A stretch of 64,000 nt of DNA, taken from an uncultured bacterium (GTDB taxonomy: Bacteria > Cyanobacteriota > Vampirovibrionia > Gastranaerophilales > Gastranaerophilaceae). The notes beneath the pieces were generated by a model, which made no database searches, had not been told where the DNA came from, and saw only the letters and a program-made list of their open reading frames with translations. The position numbers and the translations under genes were made by a program. The DNA lies in assembly GCA_905215335.1 (NCBI GenBank), contig CAJMPQ010000002.1:186001-250000 (forward strand), read 5' to 3'. Below are positions 25,423-33,193 of the stretch, in pieces; within the stretch, counting starts at the first letter, position 1; each line of letters opens with the position of its first letter.

Positions 25423-25590
25423 ATGAATTTACACGAGCAATGTTTATTACGTTATTTGATGTATCCAGATGAATTAGCTTATACTACTGAAATTTTAAAA
25501 TTAAATAATAAAATCTTAGAGCAAAAGTTCGTTGTAAAAAATATTCTTGCTTATGTTTCAGGGATAAATTATACTGAAGAAGTTAAGTAA
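25423..25590 (+). CDS. Small ORF of 55 residues upstream of the diguanylate cyclase
   Basis: ATG at 25423 is preceded by AAAGGA at a good distance and the frame runs to TAA at 25588-25590. The product begins MNLHEQCLLRYLMYPDELAY and looks like two short helices with no signal or membrane segment. It stops 14 bases before the cyclase start and shares its direction, so co-translation is likely. The opening resembles helical bits of primase-helicase binding domains (LLRYLMYPDE), but this is too weak to name. Confidence 0.5.
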   Translation: MNLHEQCLLRYLMYPDELAYTTEILKLNNKILEQKFVVKNILAYVSGINYTEEVK

Positions 25591-25604
25591 CAAGGTTTTT
25601 TAAT

Positions 25605-27380
25605 ATGTTAAAGAAAATTTTATACACGCTATGGGTTTCTGTATTATTATTGTTGATTTTTTTCAGCTTAAAGAATGGAAGTTACATAGCGTTTATTAAT
25701 TCTATGGAAGATAGAACATTTGATATTCGTCAAAGTATTTTGGCAAATTCAAAAGTTAAGACTCCTAATAAAGATATTGTTATTGTGGCAATTGATGATG
25801 GTAGTTATGAATATATATTAGACAATTATGGGGAATGGCCATTATCAAGAGATGTTTATGCAAAAATGGTTGATTATATTGAGGCCCAAAAACCTCAAAA
25901 TATAGCTTTTGATTTAATGTTTGTAAAATCAATGAAAAGTGCACTTGCCGAAGACAAGGCTTTAGTTAATGTTTTCAAAAAGTATGATAATGTTTATACA
26001 GCGATGAATTTAGATGATCAACCACAGGATTTAAGAATTCCTGCTAAATTGCCGGAGGCATTGTCAGTAAATATAAAAGATAATTCTTTGGGTAAAGTTG
26101 ATTTAGGATATTTAGAATATTCTAATTGCAGAACTGTTATTGATGAAATTTTAAATAATACTTCAAATATTGGTATGATTAATGTATTGAGAGCAGATGA
26201 TGGTGTTCTAAGAAAAATGCCATTATTTTTGAAGTATCAAGATAAATATTATCCACAGTTGGGTTTAAAAGTTGCATTAAATGCATTAGGAGTTAAAAAT
26301 CAAAAAGATTTTACTGTTGATAAAAAAGGGAATTTAGTTTTGTCTAACGGTAAAGAAATTCCTGTAGATAATGATGGTGGTGTAATTTTAAATTGGTATG
26401 GACCAGCTGGAACTTATGAAAATATCCCAATGTATAAATTATTAAAAACTATTGAAGGAAAAGAAAAAGGAACATTTGATTTTCATAATAAAATTGTATA
26501 TTTCGGAGCTACCGCAGCTAGTTTATTTGATATAAAAACTGTACCGGTAGATAAGGTTTATCCTGGTGTTGAAGTTCAGACAACTTATGTTAATAACATT
26601 TTAGATGGTAATTTAATACACAAAGTTCCAACTTATGTGAATGTTTTGATTGGTGTAATGTTAGTATTGATTACAATTGGATGTGTGTTGGCGTTAACTT
26701 CTTTACCTGTGGCATTTGGTCTTTCAATGACAGTTTATATTGCATATATTATGCTTACTTATTATTTGATGCGTTTTTATAATTTATGGGTGGAAATTGT
26801 TTCTCCTCTAAGTTTGGCAATTTTTGCATTTGTTGCAACTGTTATTATTAAATATTTGATTAAATCAAGAGATTTTGATCATCAATATAAGTTAGCGACA
26901 ACAGATGGTTTAACTGAATTGTATAATCATAGATATTTCCAAGAGCAGATGCAAAGGTTAGTTTCACATGCAAATCGTTATGAAACAATTTTTTCTCTAA
27001 TAATTATAGATATCGACTTCTTTAAGAAATTCAATGATAATTTTGGTCATCAGTCCGGTGATGCTGTGTTAAGACAAGTTGCATTCGAATTAAAGAAAAA
27101 TGTAAGAGCTACCGATATAGTATGTAGATATGGCGGAGAGGAAATGAGTATTATTCTCCCGAATACAAAATATGAGGAAGCAGTACAAATTGCTCAGAAA
27201 TTATGTAGCATTGTTTCATCTAAAAAAATGAAATTAAGTAACGGCAGAGAAAGCAATGTTACAATAAGTTTAGGTGTTTCTACATTTGGAGAAGATGGGG
27301 TTACACCATCTGAAATTATTGAATCTGCAGATAAGCGTTTGTATAATGCAAAAGAAAATGGACGAAATAGGGTTAATTAA
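25605..27380 (+). CDS. CHASE2-GGDEF diguanylate cyclase
   Basis: 591 residues. One membrane helix (about 5-25), an extracytoplasmic CHASE2 sensor (about 30-340; VIVAIDDGSYEYI, WPLSRDVYAKMVDYI, NWYGPAGTYENIPMYKLL, KIVYFGATAASLFD), three more helices (about 345-425), then a GGDEF domain (about 440-591). The catalytic motif is RYGGEEM: both glycines and both acids of GG[DE]EF are kept, but the final Phe is Met. DIDFFKKFND binds metal and RATD five residues before the motif is an inhibitory I-site. It would make cyclic di-GMP in response to an outside signal. Confidence 0.92.
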   Translation: MLKKILYTLWVSVLLLLIFFSLKNGSYIAFINSMEDRTFDIRQSILANSKVKTPNKDIVIVAIDDGSYEYILDNYGEWPLSRDVYAKMVDYIEAQKPQNIAFDLMFVKSMKSALAEDKALVNVFKKYDNVYTAMNLDDQPQDLRIPAKLPEALSVNIKDNSLGKVDLGYLEYSNCRTVIDEILNNTSNIGMINVLRADDGVLRKMPLFLKYQDKYYPQLGLKVALNALGVKNQKDFTVDKKGNLVLSNGKEIPVDNDGGVILNWYGPAGTYENIPMYKLLKTIEGKEKGTFDFHNKIVYFGATAASLFDIKTVPVDKVYPGVEVQTTYVNNILDGNLIHKVPTYVNVLIGVMLVLITIGCVLALTSLPVAFGLSMTVYIAYIMLTYYLMRFYNLWVEIVSPLSLAIFAFVATVIIKYLIKSRDFDHQYKLATTDGLTELYNHRYFQEQMQRLVSHANRYETIFSLIIIDIDFFKKFNDNFGHQSGDAVLRQVAFELKKNVRATDIVCRYGGEEMSIILPNTKYEEAVQIAQKLCSIVSSKKMKLSNGRESNVTISLGVSTFGEDGVTPSEIIESADKRLYNAKENGRNRVN

Positions 27381-27392
27381 GAAAAATAAAAC

Positions 27393-29804
27393 ATGAGGAA
27401 TGATTTTTTAGAAAAACCAATAGTAATAAAAGATATAGCTAAAGATTGTTTATTCGATTTATGTTTGCTGGAAAATAATGAAAAACAAATTGAGCAAATA
27501 TGTGAATTCTTGCAAAATGATAAAAAGTTAATGTTGGTTAACGGTTTTAAGGGTGCAGGAAAATCTTTGGTTGTAGATTTTGTTTCAACTTGTTTTAACT
27601 CGAGTGTTTTAACTCTAAGATATCATTGTTTGGAAACTACAATTTTAGATGATATGATGTTGAGTTTCTTTGATACTTTTAGAAATTATACTGTTCAGGG
27701 TAAAATTGTACCACCTAGAATTAAGACCGAAAATTTTTCACAGAAGATAAATTCTTATTTTAATTCAATAAGTCGCCCAATTGTAATTGTTTTACACTCT
27801 TTTGAGGCCATATTAAAATCGAACAAACCTGAAATCTTGAGTTTTATAAAACATTTGTCAAAGTTGCCAAATGTGAAAATTATTATAACATCAAGAGCTT
27901 TTACTTTTGAAGATTTTGCGGATATTGATTTTGATAGAGCTACTGTTTTAGCTTTTTCTCAACAAATTTTTGAAAAATATCTAAAAGAAAATGGTGTTAA
28001 AAATATTGGTATAATTTCTAATGAATTGTATAAACAATCTAAAGGTTATTATAATTACGTAAATTTATCGGTTAAAATAATGAATTTGCGTGGGTATTCT
28101 TTAGTCGAATTTTTAGAAGTGTTTTCAAAAAGTTTAATGTCTTTTCCTGATTTTATATTACGAGAAGCCTTAGCTTTAGTTGATCCTGTTAGTGCACATT
28201 TGTTCAGATTGCTAACAGTAATGCGTATTCCAATTCATGTGAATTTATTAAAGTCCTTACATTTGTTTGATGAGGAAAGAGTATTTTTCTTTGTAACAAA
28301 TTCAATTCTATCAGTTGAGGGTGAATGTTTATACTTGCAAGATTGTTTTAGAGAAATTATAGATCATCAAATTCCGGACAATGTTTTAGTAAAACTTCAC
28401 AGTGCTTGTATTGATTTGTATAATACTCAGTTACCATTAAAACCTCTTGAAAGAGATCTTAGACTTTCTCGTCAAACTATGCGTAATGAAATTGAATATC
28501 ATTCAATGTTCTTACCTAAAAAGCCTGTTATAAATTCAAAACCGTTGCAAATTATTGATGTTAATCCTGCTGTTGAAGTTGTTCCTGAAACGGTTCCTGT
28601 TATAAAGGAAACTAGTGAAAACGTAGTTGAAGAATCAAAAGATGAAAAAATTAATAAAATTAGTTTTATTATAGAAGATGAAGCTATATTGGATGGTATA
28701 GCAGATTCAATTAAGGATTTTGTTACTGAGAAAATTGAAGAAACTCAATTTGTTGAAAAAAGTAATAATTTAACACTAACTCAATTGTTGAATTTAGCTA
28801 AACAAGAAGAGAAAAATTATAATTATAAATCAGTAATTTCGCTTTATCAAAGTGCATTAACGAAAAAAGATGATGATAATTTTTATTTCTTTTTGCCGAC
28901 AATTTATGTTAAATTAGCTGAAGCTTATAAACATTTATCTCAATGGTATGAAGCTTTGGAATATTATACTCAGGCTCAAGATTTTTATTTTAATGCTTCA
29001 AATTTAGATAAGGTGTCAGAAATAAAATTAGAAATTGCTAATATTTACTACATTATATACAAGCACGATAATGCAAAATATATATTGACAGAATTAGAAA
29101 ATAATAAAACTTTATCTAATGAACTCAGAATAAAGGTTAATTTAGCACTGGCTAAATTGTCTACGAATTTGAATGATGAATATGAATATTACAAAAAATC
29201 ATTAGATTTAGTAGAATTAGGAACTGACAAATCTATTGTTGCTCAATTGTATTATAAGTTTGCTGGTGTTTCCGATGAAAAAAATGATACTAAGTCAGCA
29301 GTAATGTATTATAAAAAATGTATTGCGTTAGATTCAAATCCTCGCACTAACAAGTATTTGTCTCGTTCATTAGCAAATTTGGCAGAGTTGTATGATGAAG
29401 TTGGACAATCTAAGTATGCTGTTAAATATTATTCAGAAAGTATGAAAATTGATGCTGATATGAATAATTATAATGGCTTGTTTAGTTCTGCAATTCATAT
29501 GGCTGAAATTTATTCTGCTAAGGATGACGAAAAGTCTTTAGGATTTTTAAATCAAGCGTTATCTTATGCTAAAAAACTTAATGAACCATATTATATTGTA
29601 TCGGCTCTTGTTGAGTTAGGTGATTTTTATTTATTAAGAAAAGATTTTGAAAAAGCTTATCATAATTTTATTCAAGCATACGATATTGCAAAACATTCAT
29701 TTAGCAAGGATAATTTAGATAGAGTTCAAGCTAGAATTGATGAAATTCAGCGAAGAATGAAAGTGGAAGATTTTAAAGCTTTACAGGATAAATATGGAAA
29801 ATAA
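27393..29804 (+). CDS. P-loop ATPase with TPR repeats (STAND-like)
   Basis: 803 residues. Walker A is GFKGAGKS (51-58). The Walker B-like strand is PIVIVLHSFE, followed by VKIIITSRAFTFEDF, as in NACHT/AP-type ATPases. Residues 380-460 are an acidic linker. From about 460 to the end at least seven TPR-like helical hairpins appear (AEAYKHLSQWYEALEYYTQA, ANIYYIIYKHDNAKYILTEL, ANLAELYDEVGQSKYAVKYY). It would be a nucleotide-switch signalling protein with a protein-binding arm. The stop overlaps rsmG by 11 bases. A larger degenerate relative is at 40634. I cannot name the pathway. Confidence 0.7.
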   Translation: MRNDFLEKPIVIKDIAKDCLFDLCLLENNEKQIEQICEFLQNDKKLMLVNGFKGAGKSLVVDFVSTCFNSSVLTLRYHCLETTILDDMMLSFFDTFRNYTVQGKIVPPRIKTENFSQKINSYFNSISRPIVIVLHSFEAILKSNKPEILSFIKHLSKLPNVKIIITSRAFTFEDFADIDFDRATVLAFSQQIFEKYLKENGVKNIGIISNELYKQSKGYYNYVNLSVKIMNLRGYSLVEFLEVFSKSLMSFPDFILREALALVDPVSAHLFRLLTVMRIPIHVNLLKSLHLFDEERVFFFVTNSILSVEGECLYLQDCFREIIDHQIPDNVLVKLHSACIDLYNTQLPLKPLERDLRLSRQTMRNEIEYHSMFLPKKPVINSKPLQIIDVNPAVEVVPETVPVIKETSENVVEESKDEKINKISFIIEDEAILDGIADSIKDFVTEKIEETQFVEKSNNLTLTQLLNLAKQEEKNYNYKSVISLYQSALTKKDDDNFYFFLPTIYVKLAEAYKHLSQWYEALEYYTQAQDFYFNASNLDKVSEIKLEIANIYYIIYKHDNAKYILTELENNKTLSNELRIKVNLALAKLSTNLNDEYEYYKKSLDLVELGTDKSIVAQLYYKFAGVSDEKNDTKSAVMYYKKCIALDSNPRTNKYLSRSLANLAELYDEVGQSKYAVKYYSESMKIDADMNNYNGLFSSAIHMAEIYSAKDDEKSLGFLNQALSYAKKLNEPYYIVSALVELGDFYLLRKDFEKAYHNFIQAYDIAKHSFSKDNLDRVQARIDEIQRRMKVEDFKALQDKYGK

Positions 29805-30384
29805 AGAATTTTATAAAGAATATATGGATGCCTTTTTGGAAGAAAATTCTAAAGTGAATTTAATTTCAAAAAATGATGAAAAGTTTTTATGGGAAAAACA
29901 CGTTTTTGATTCGTTAGCTATTGAGAAATTTTTTGAAAAATATGAAGAACCAAAAACTCTTTTAGATATTGGTACTGGTGGTGGATTCCCAGCTGTTCCA
30001 ATTGCAATTACTTATCCTAAAATAAAGGTAACAGCATTAGATAGTATTGCAAAAAAAGTTCGTGCAATACAATCGATGAAAGATAAGTTGCAAATAGAAA
30101 ATTTAATTCCTATATGTTCAAGAGTTGAAAATATTGATGCAAAATTTGAGGTTGTTACATCTCGAGCTGTTTCTTCATTGAAAAATATTTGTGAATATGC
30201 TCTACCTAAGCTTTATAAAGGTGGTTATTTTATAGCTTATAAATCTAGGAAAACTCCGGAGGAAATTGAAGAAGCTAAAAATGTCTTAAAAAAATATAAT
30301 TCAAAAATTGTTGAGATTATTGAATATAAACTACCTTTAGAAGAAGAAATTTCGAGAAACCTAATTATAATTAAACGTGTGTAA
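29794..30384 (+). CDS. rsmG: 16S rRNA (guanine-527-N7)-methyltransferase RsmG
   Basis: 196 residues. WEKHVFDSLAIEKF (about 29-42) is the family entry motif; TLLDIGTGGGFPAVPIAI (about 51-68) binds S-adenosylmethionine; VTALDSIAKKVRAIQ, EVVTSRAVSSLKNICEYALP and GGYFIAYKS are further RsmG features. It methylates G527 of 16S rRNA. Length is slightly short (usual 205-240). Its start lies inside the end of the TPR gene, so it is probably translated by coupling. Confidence 0.95.
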   Translation: MENKEFYKEYMDAFLEENSKVNLISKNDEKFLWEKHVFDSLAIEKFFEKYEEPKTLLDIGTGGGFPAVPIAITYPKIKVTALDSIAKKVRAIQSMKDKLQIENLIPICSRVENIDAKFEVVTSRAVSSLKNICEYALPKLYKGGYFIAYKSRKTPEEIEEAKNVLKKYNSKIVEIIEYKLPLEEEISRNLIIIKRV

Positions 30385-30460
30385 TATAACTTGATTTATA
30401 ATTGCTTTTTGAATTTGTCTTTTGTAAAATCTTTGGAAAAGGGGTATAAAAAGGGGCATT

Positions 30461-31771
30461 ATGAAGTGTTATAAATCGAGATGGATAATTACATCGACAG
30501 GAGAAGTTCTTGAAAATTTTGCACTGGTTGTTGATGAAGGAAAGTTTGTTGATATAATTCCACAATCAGAAATAAATTATGCTCCTGAATATGTTAAAGA
30601 TTTTGGAAATGCAGTTATAACTCCAGGTTTTATTGATTTATTTACCCAATATCAATATACAAATGTTGGGAAGAATAAACCTAAGAGTTTTAAATATAAA
30701 TTGAAGAAGTTTTTCATAACATTTTCAATGAAGTTTAATTTTGCAGGTATTAGTAAAAATAATTATTGTTATAAATGGGCACAAATATTAGCTGATTATT
30801 TTTCAATGACACGTGATGAAAAATTAGAATCATTTGCGGATGGTGTAGAGGCTTCAATTGCTGCAGGAACTACTTGTATTGCTCAAGTATCCAGAGAGAA
30901 GAAATTCTTTGAAGTTATAAACAGACTACCAATTAAAACATATTTGTTTTTTGAAATTTATGCAGATAGTTCTATGAAAAGTAAAAAAACATTTAAACAT
31001 ATGCGTTCTGTAGTTGAAGATTTGATTTATCATAAGGGGCCAAATACTTATATTGGTGTTATGTTGAATTCTATTTCCGGGGTTCATAAAAAGCTATGGG
31101 AATTATTTTCTAAATATTGTAGAAAACATAATATGCTTTTGATGACAAGATTTATTGAATCAATTGACGAAATTGAGTGGTTAGAACATGGATTTTCTGA
31201 TATTGATATTTTGCATAAGTTCCTTGGTTTTAGAAAAATTTCGCCATTTGATAAGGAATTAACTCCGGTTCAATATTTAGAAAAAATGAAGGTTTTATCA
31301 AATAAAGTTATTATTGCAAATGCAAATATGGCCACTGATAAAGATTTAGAAAGATTATCAGAAGGTAATGTCAAATTTGTATATCAACCAATTTATAATG
31401 AAGAAATGTCTGGTACTGATATTGGATTTGAAAAAGTTCTTAAATATTTTTCTAAGAATTTCGGTTTATCAACTCAAAGTTTTGCAATAGATAAAGATTT
31501 TAGTTTATTGAATTTAGCTATAAAAATAAATAAAGATACTAATTTAGATTTAATTGAGTTGTTAAAGTACATAACAATTTATCCTGCAAAAATTTTACGA
31601 TTAGATCATGTTACCGGTTCTATTGAAAAAGGTAAAGATGCAGATTTTAATGTGTTTAAATTGGATGAAGGTGAAGGATACGAGGCAATAATTAATCATA
31701 GTGTTCCATATTCAACGTATTCGCAAGGCCATAAACTTGTAAAAAAAGGTGATAAGAGGTTTAGCTTATGA
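30461..31771 (+). CDS. Amidohydrolase-fold protein lacking the metal-binding histidines
   Basis: 436 residues. The composite beta domain is present at both ends (WIITSTGEVLENFALVVDEG at 8-27; LDHVTGSIEKGKDADFNVFK near 390). The barrel has the family entry ITPGFIDL, but where active enzymes have His-x-His this one has Phe-Thr-Gln (61-63). The second metal site, normally H-x-x-E after a strand, reads TRFIESIDEIE, and the late histidines are also missing; only a late Asp (FAIDKDFSLLN) remains. It resembles the guanine-deaminase/SsnA branch in layout. It probably is not a hydrolase and may act as a binding protein. It overlaps the YjbQ gene by four bases. Confidence 0.75.
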   Translation: MKCYKSRWIITSTGEVLENFALVVDEGKFVDIIPQSEINYAPEYVKDFGNAVITPGFIDLFTQYQYTNVGKNKPKSFKYKLKKFFITFSMKFNFAGISKNNYCYKWAQILADYFSMTRDEKLESFADGVEASIAAGTTCIAQVSREKKFFEVINRLPIKTYLFFEIYADSSMKSKKTFKHMRSVVEDLIYHKGPNTYIGVMLNSISGVHKKLWELFSKYCRKHNMLLMTRFIESIDEIEWLEHGFSDIDILHKFLGFRKISPFDKELTPVQYLEKMKVLSNKVIIANANMATDKDLERLSEGNVKFVYQPIYNEEMSGTDIGFEKVLKYFSKNFGLSTQSFAIDKDFSLLNLAIKINKDTNLDLIELLKYITIYPAKILRLDHVTGSIEKGKDADFNVFKLDEGEGYEAIINHSVPYSTYSQGHKLVKKGDKRFSL

Positions 31772-32184
31772 CAATATTAAATGATGTTTTCACAGTGCAT
31801 ACTAAAGGTAATACAGATATTATTGATATAACTCCGCAAATTCGAAATGTAGTTTATAATCATAGATTGCAGAATGCGGTTGTGTATGTTTATGCACAAG
31901 GTAGTACAGTTTCTATTACAAATATCGAGTTTGAACCGGGGTTGTTAGTAGATTTGCCTGAAGCGTTAGATAGGATAGCTCCTATTGATGCTCCTTATCA
32001 TCATGATGAAATGTGGCATGATGGAAATGGGTATGCACATGTTCGTGCTTCAATTGTTGGAAATTCTACTCATATTCCTTTGATAGATGGAGTTCTACAG
32101 CTTGGTCAATGGCAACAAGTTGTTTTAATTGACTTTGATAATAAGGCTAGAGCTAGAAAAGTTAATGTGCAAATTCTTTATTAG
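31768..32184 (+). CDS. YjbQ/UPF0047 family protein
   Basis: 138 residues: full-length family member. FTVHTKGNTDIIDITPQIRN (about 9-28), YAQGSTVSITNIEFEPGLL (about 43-61), HHDEMWHDGNGYAHVRASIVG (about 80-99 region) with conserved His and Asn, and GVLQLGQWQQVVLIDFDN (about 110-127) are its signatures. The family has been linked to thiamin-phosphate synthase-like activity, but its real role is uncertain. The ATGA overlap with the upstream gene indicates translational coupling. Confidence 0.92.
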   Translation: MTILNDVFTVHTKGNTDIIDITPQIRNVVYNHRLQNAVVYVYAQGSTVSITNIEFEPGLLVDLPEALDRIAPIDAPYHHDEMWHDGNGYAHVRASIVGNSTHIPLIDGVLQLGQWQQVVLIDFDNKARARKVNVQILY

Positions 32185-32187
32185 AGC

Positions 32188-32886
32188 TTAAGGTAAGTTT
32201 TTAAAGTATTCGCTATCTGTCATTGCAAAATATGCGCACCCTATTCCATTCATAGTATTATTACTGTTTTTAGAGCAATATTTGTTTGTGTCTTTATATA
32301 TTGATTTAGGTGAGCCCATTGGAACTATTTCAAACCCTCCTTCTTTGGCACTTTCTTGCAGTTCAAATGTAAATACATCGTGTCCCCAAAAATTAGGCTT
32401 TCCAGCTTTTCCATTCAGGTCAATACTAATAATAGGATTTTTTTGGTTGTGGTCAAACATTACAAGCATATTATTCATTAAAAAGAATTGTCCATCATCT
32501 AATACTGTAGTTGTAATAAATTCTGTATTTTTGGCGTAATTTTTATATGCGCTATCTTTATTTACGTTTCCTTCTTCATCAATTCGTGTAATACAAAGTT
32601 TACCACCTTTATTAGAACCTGTGTCACCACAATCTGTAGCACCTTTAAAATATTTTATGAATGATTTGTATATTAGATTTGCGGTATTTGGTTTATATTC
32701 TATACGTTCGTAGTCTTCGTTGTACATTTTTACTGCTTGAGCAAGTAGTGAGTATGCCTCTTTAAATTGAGATTTAAGTTTTATATGATTTATTTCTGTC
32801 ATTAATGCAGGTATTGTTATTGCAGCAATAACCCCTATTATTCCTAGTGTAATTAGTACTTCAGCTAAAGTAAAGCCTTTTTTCAT
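32188..32886 (-). CDS. Type IV prepilin-like protein (second copy)
   Basis: 232 residues when started at ATG 32886, which has a full AGGAGG eight bases upstream; an earlier in-frame ATG at 32919 has none and would spoil the leader. The leader is MKKG, cut before FTLAEVLITLGIIGVIAAIT, with Glu at +5. The helix continues to about residue 50 (FKEAYSLLAQAVKMY). The C-terminal part has FFLMNNMLVMFD and a Cys pair (CSKNSNNTMNGIGCAYFA). It is probably a minor pilin or pseudopilin, shorter than the copy at 18412. Its promoter overlaps the XRE operators at 32923-32973. Confidence 0.88.
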   Translation of the reverse strand: MKKGFTLAEVLITLGIIGVIAAITIPALMTEINHIKLKSQFKEAYSLLAQAVKMYNEDYERIEYKPNTANLIYKSFIKYFKGATDCGDTGSNKGGKLCITRIDEEGNVNKDSAYKNYAKNTEFITTTVLDDGQFFLMNNMLVMFDHNQKNPIISIDLNGKAGKPNFWGHDVFTFELQESAKEGGFEIVPMGSPKSIYKDTNKYCSKNSNNTMNGIGCAYFAMTDSEYFKNLP

Positions 32887-32922
32887 ACTTAATTCCTCCT
32901 GAACAAAATAATAGCACACTTT

Positions 32923-32939
32923 ACGTACTGTCAGTACGT
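32923..32939. promoter_or_regulatory. Operator 1 between prepilin and XRE genes
   Basis: ACGTACTG-T-CAGTACGT is a perfect 8+1+8 palindrome. It lies 37 bases upstream of the prepilin start and about the same distance upstream of the XRE ATG. Confidence 0.65.
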
Positions 32940-32956
32940 ATAATTTACAAAAATTT

Positions 32957-32973
32957 ACGTATAAACTGTACGT
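32957..32973. promoter_or_regulatory. Operator 2 between prepilin and XRE genes
   Basis: ACGTATAA-A-CTGTACGT repeats the outer ACGT half-sites of operator 1 with the same 17-bp size. It is centred exactly 34 bp from it, about three helix turns, and abuts the XRE ATG at 32976. Autoregulation is the likely role. Confidence 0.6.
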
Positions 32974-32975
32974 AT

Positions 32976-33191
32976 ATGAAGGATGATTTTTACAAAAATT
33001 TAGGGAAAAATATAAAAAATAGACGTAAAGAGCTTCATTTAACCCAACAACAATTGGCGGATTGTTTGGGAATTTCTCTAAATTTTATGGGTAAAATAGA
33101 AGTTGCGTTTTCTAAACCATCATTGGATACATTGATTGAAATTGCAGATAAGCTTAATACTACAGTTTCAGATTTAACAAAGTTTGATTAG
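32976..33191 (+). CDS. XRE/Cro-type transcriptional regulator
   Basis: 71 residues, all helix-turn-helix: LGKNIKNRRKELHLTQQQLA, DCLGISLNFMGKIEVAFSKP, SLDTLIEIADKLNTTVSDL. It has no effector domain, so it is a minimal Cro-like repressor. Two 17-bp operators lie upstream, the nearer one touching the start codon. It is divergent from a prepilin gene, its most likely target besides itself. The gene end is three bases from recG on the other strand. Confidence 0.92.
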   Translation: MKDDFYKNLGKNIKNRRKELHLTQQQLADCLGISLNFMGKIEVAFSKPSLDTLIEIADKLNTTVSDLTKFD

Positions 33192-33193
33192 TT

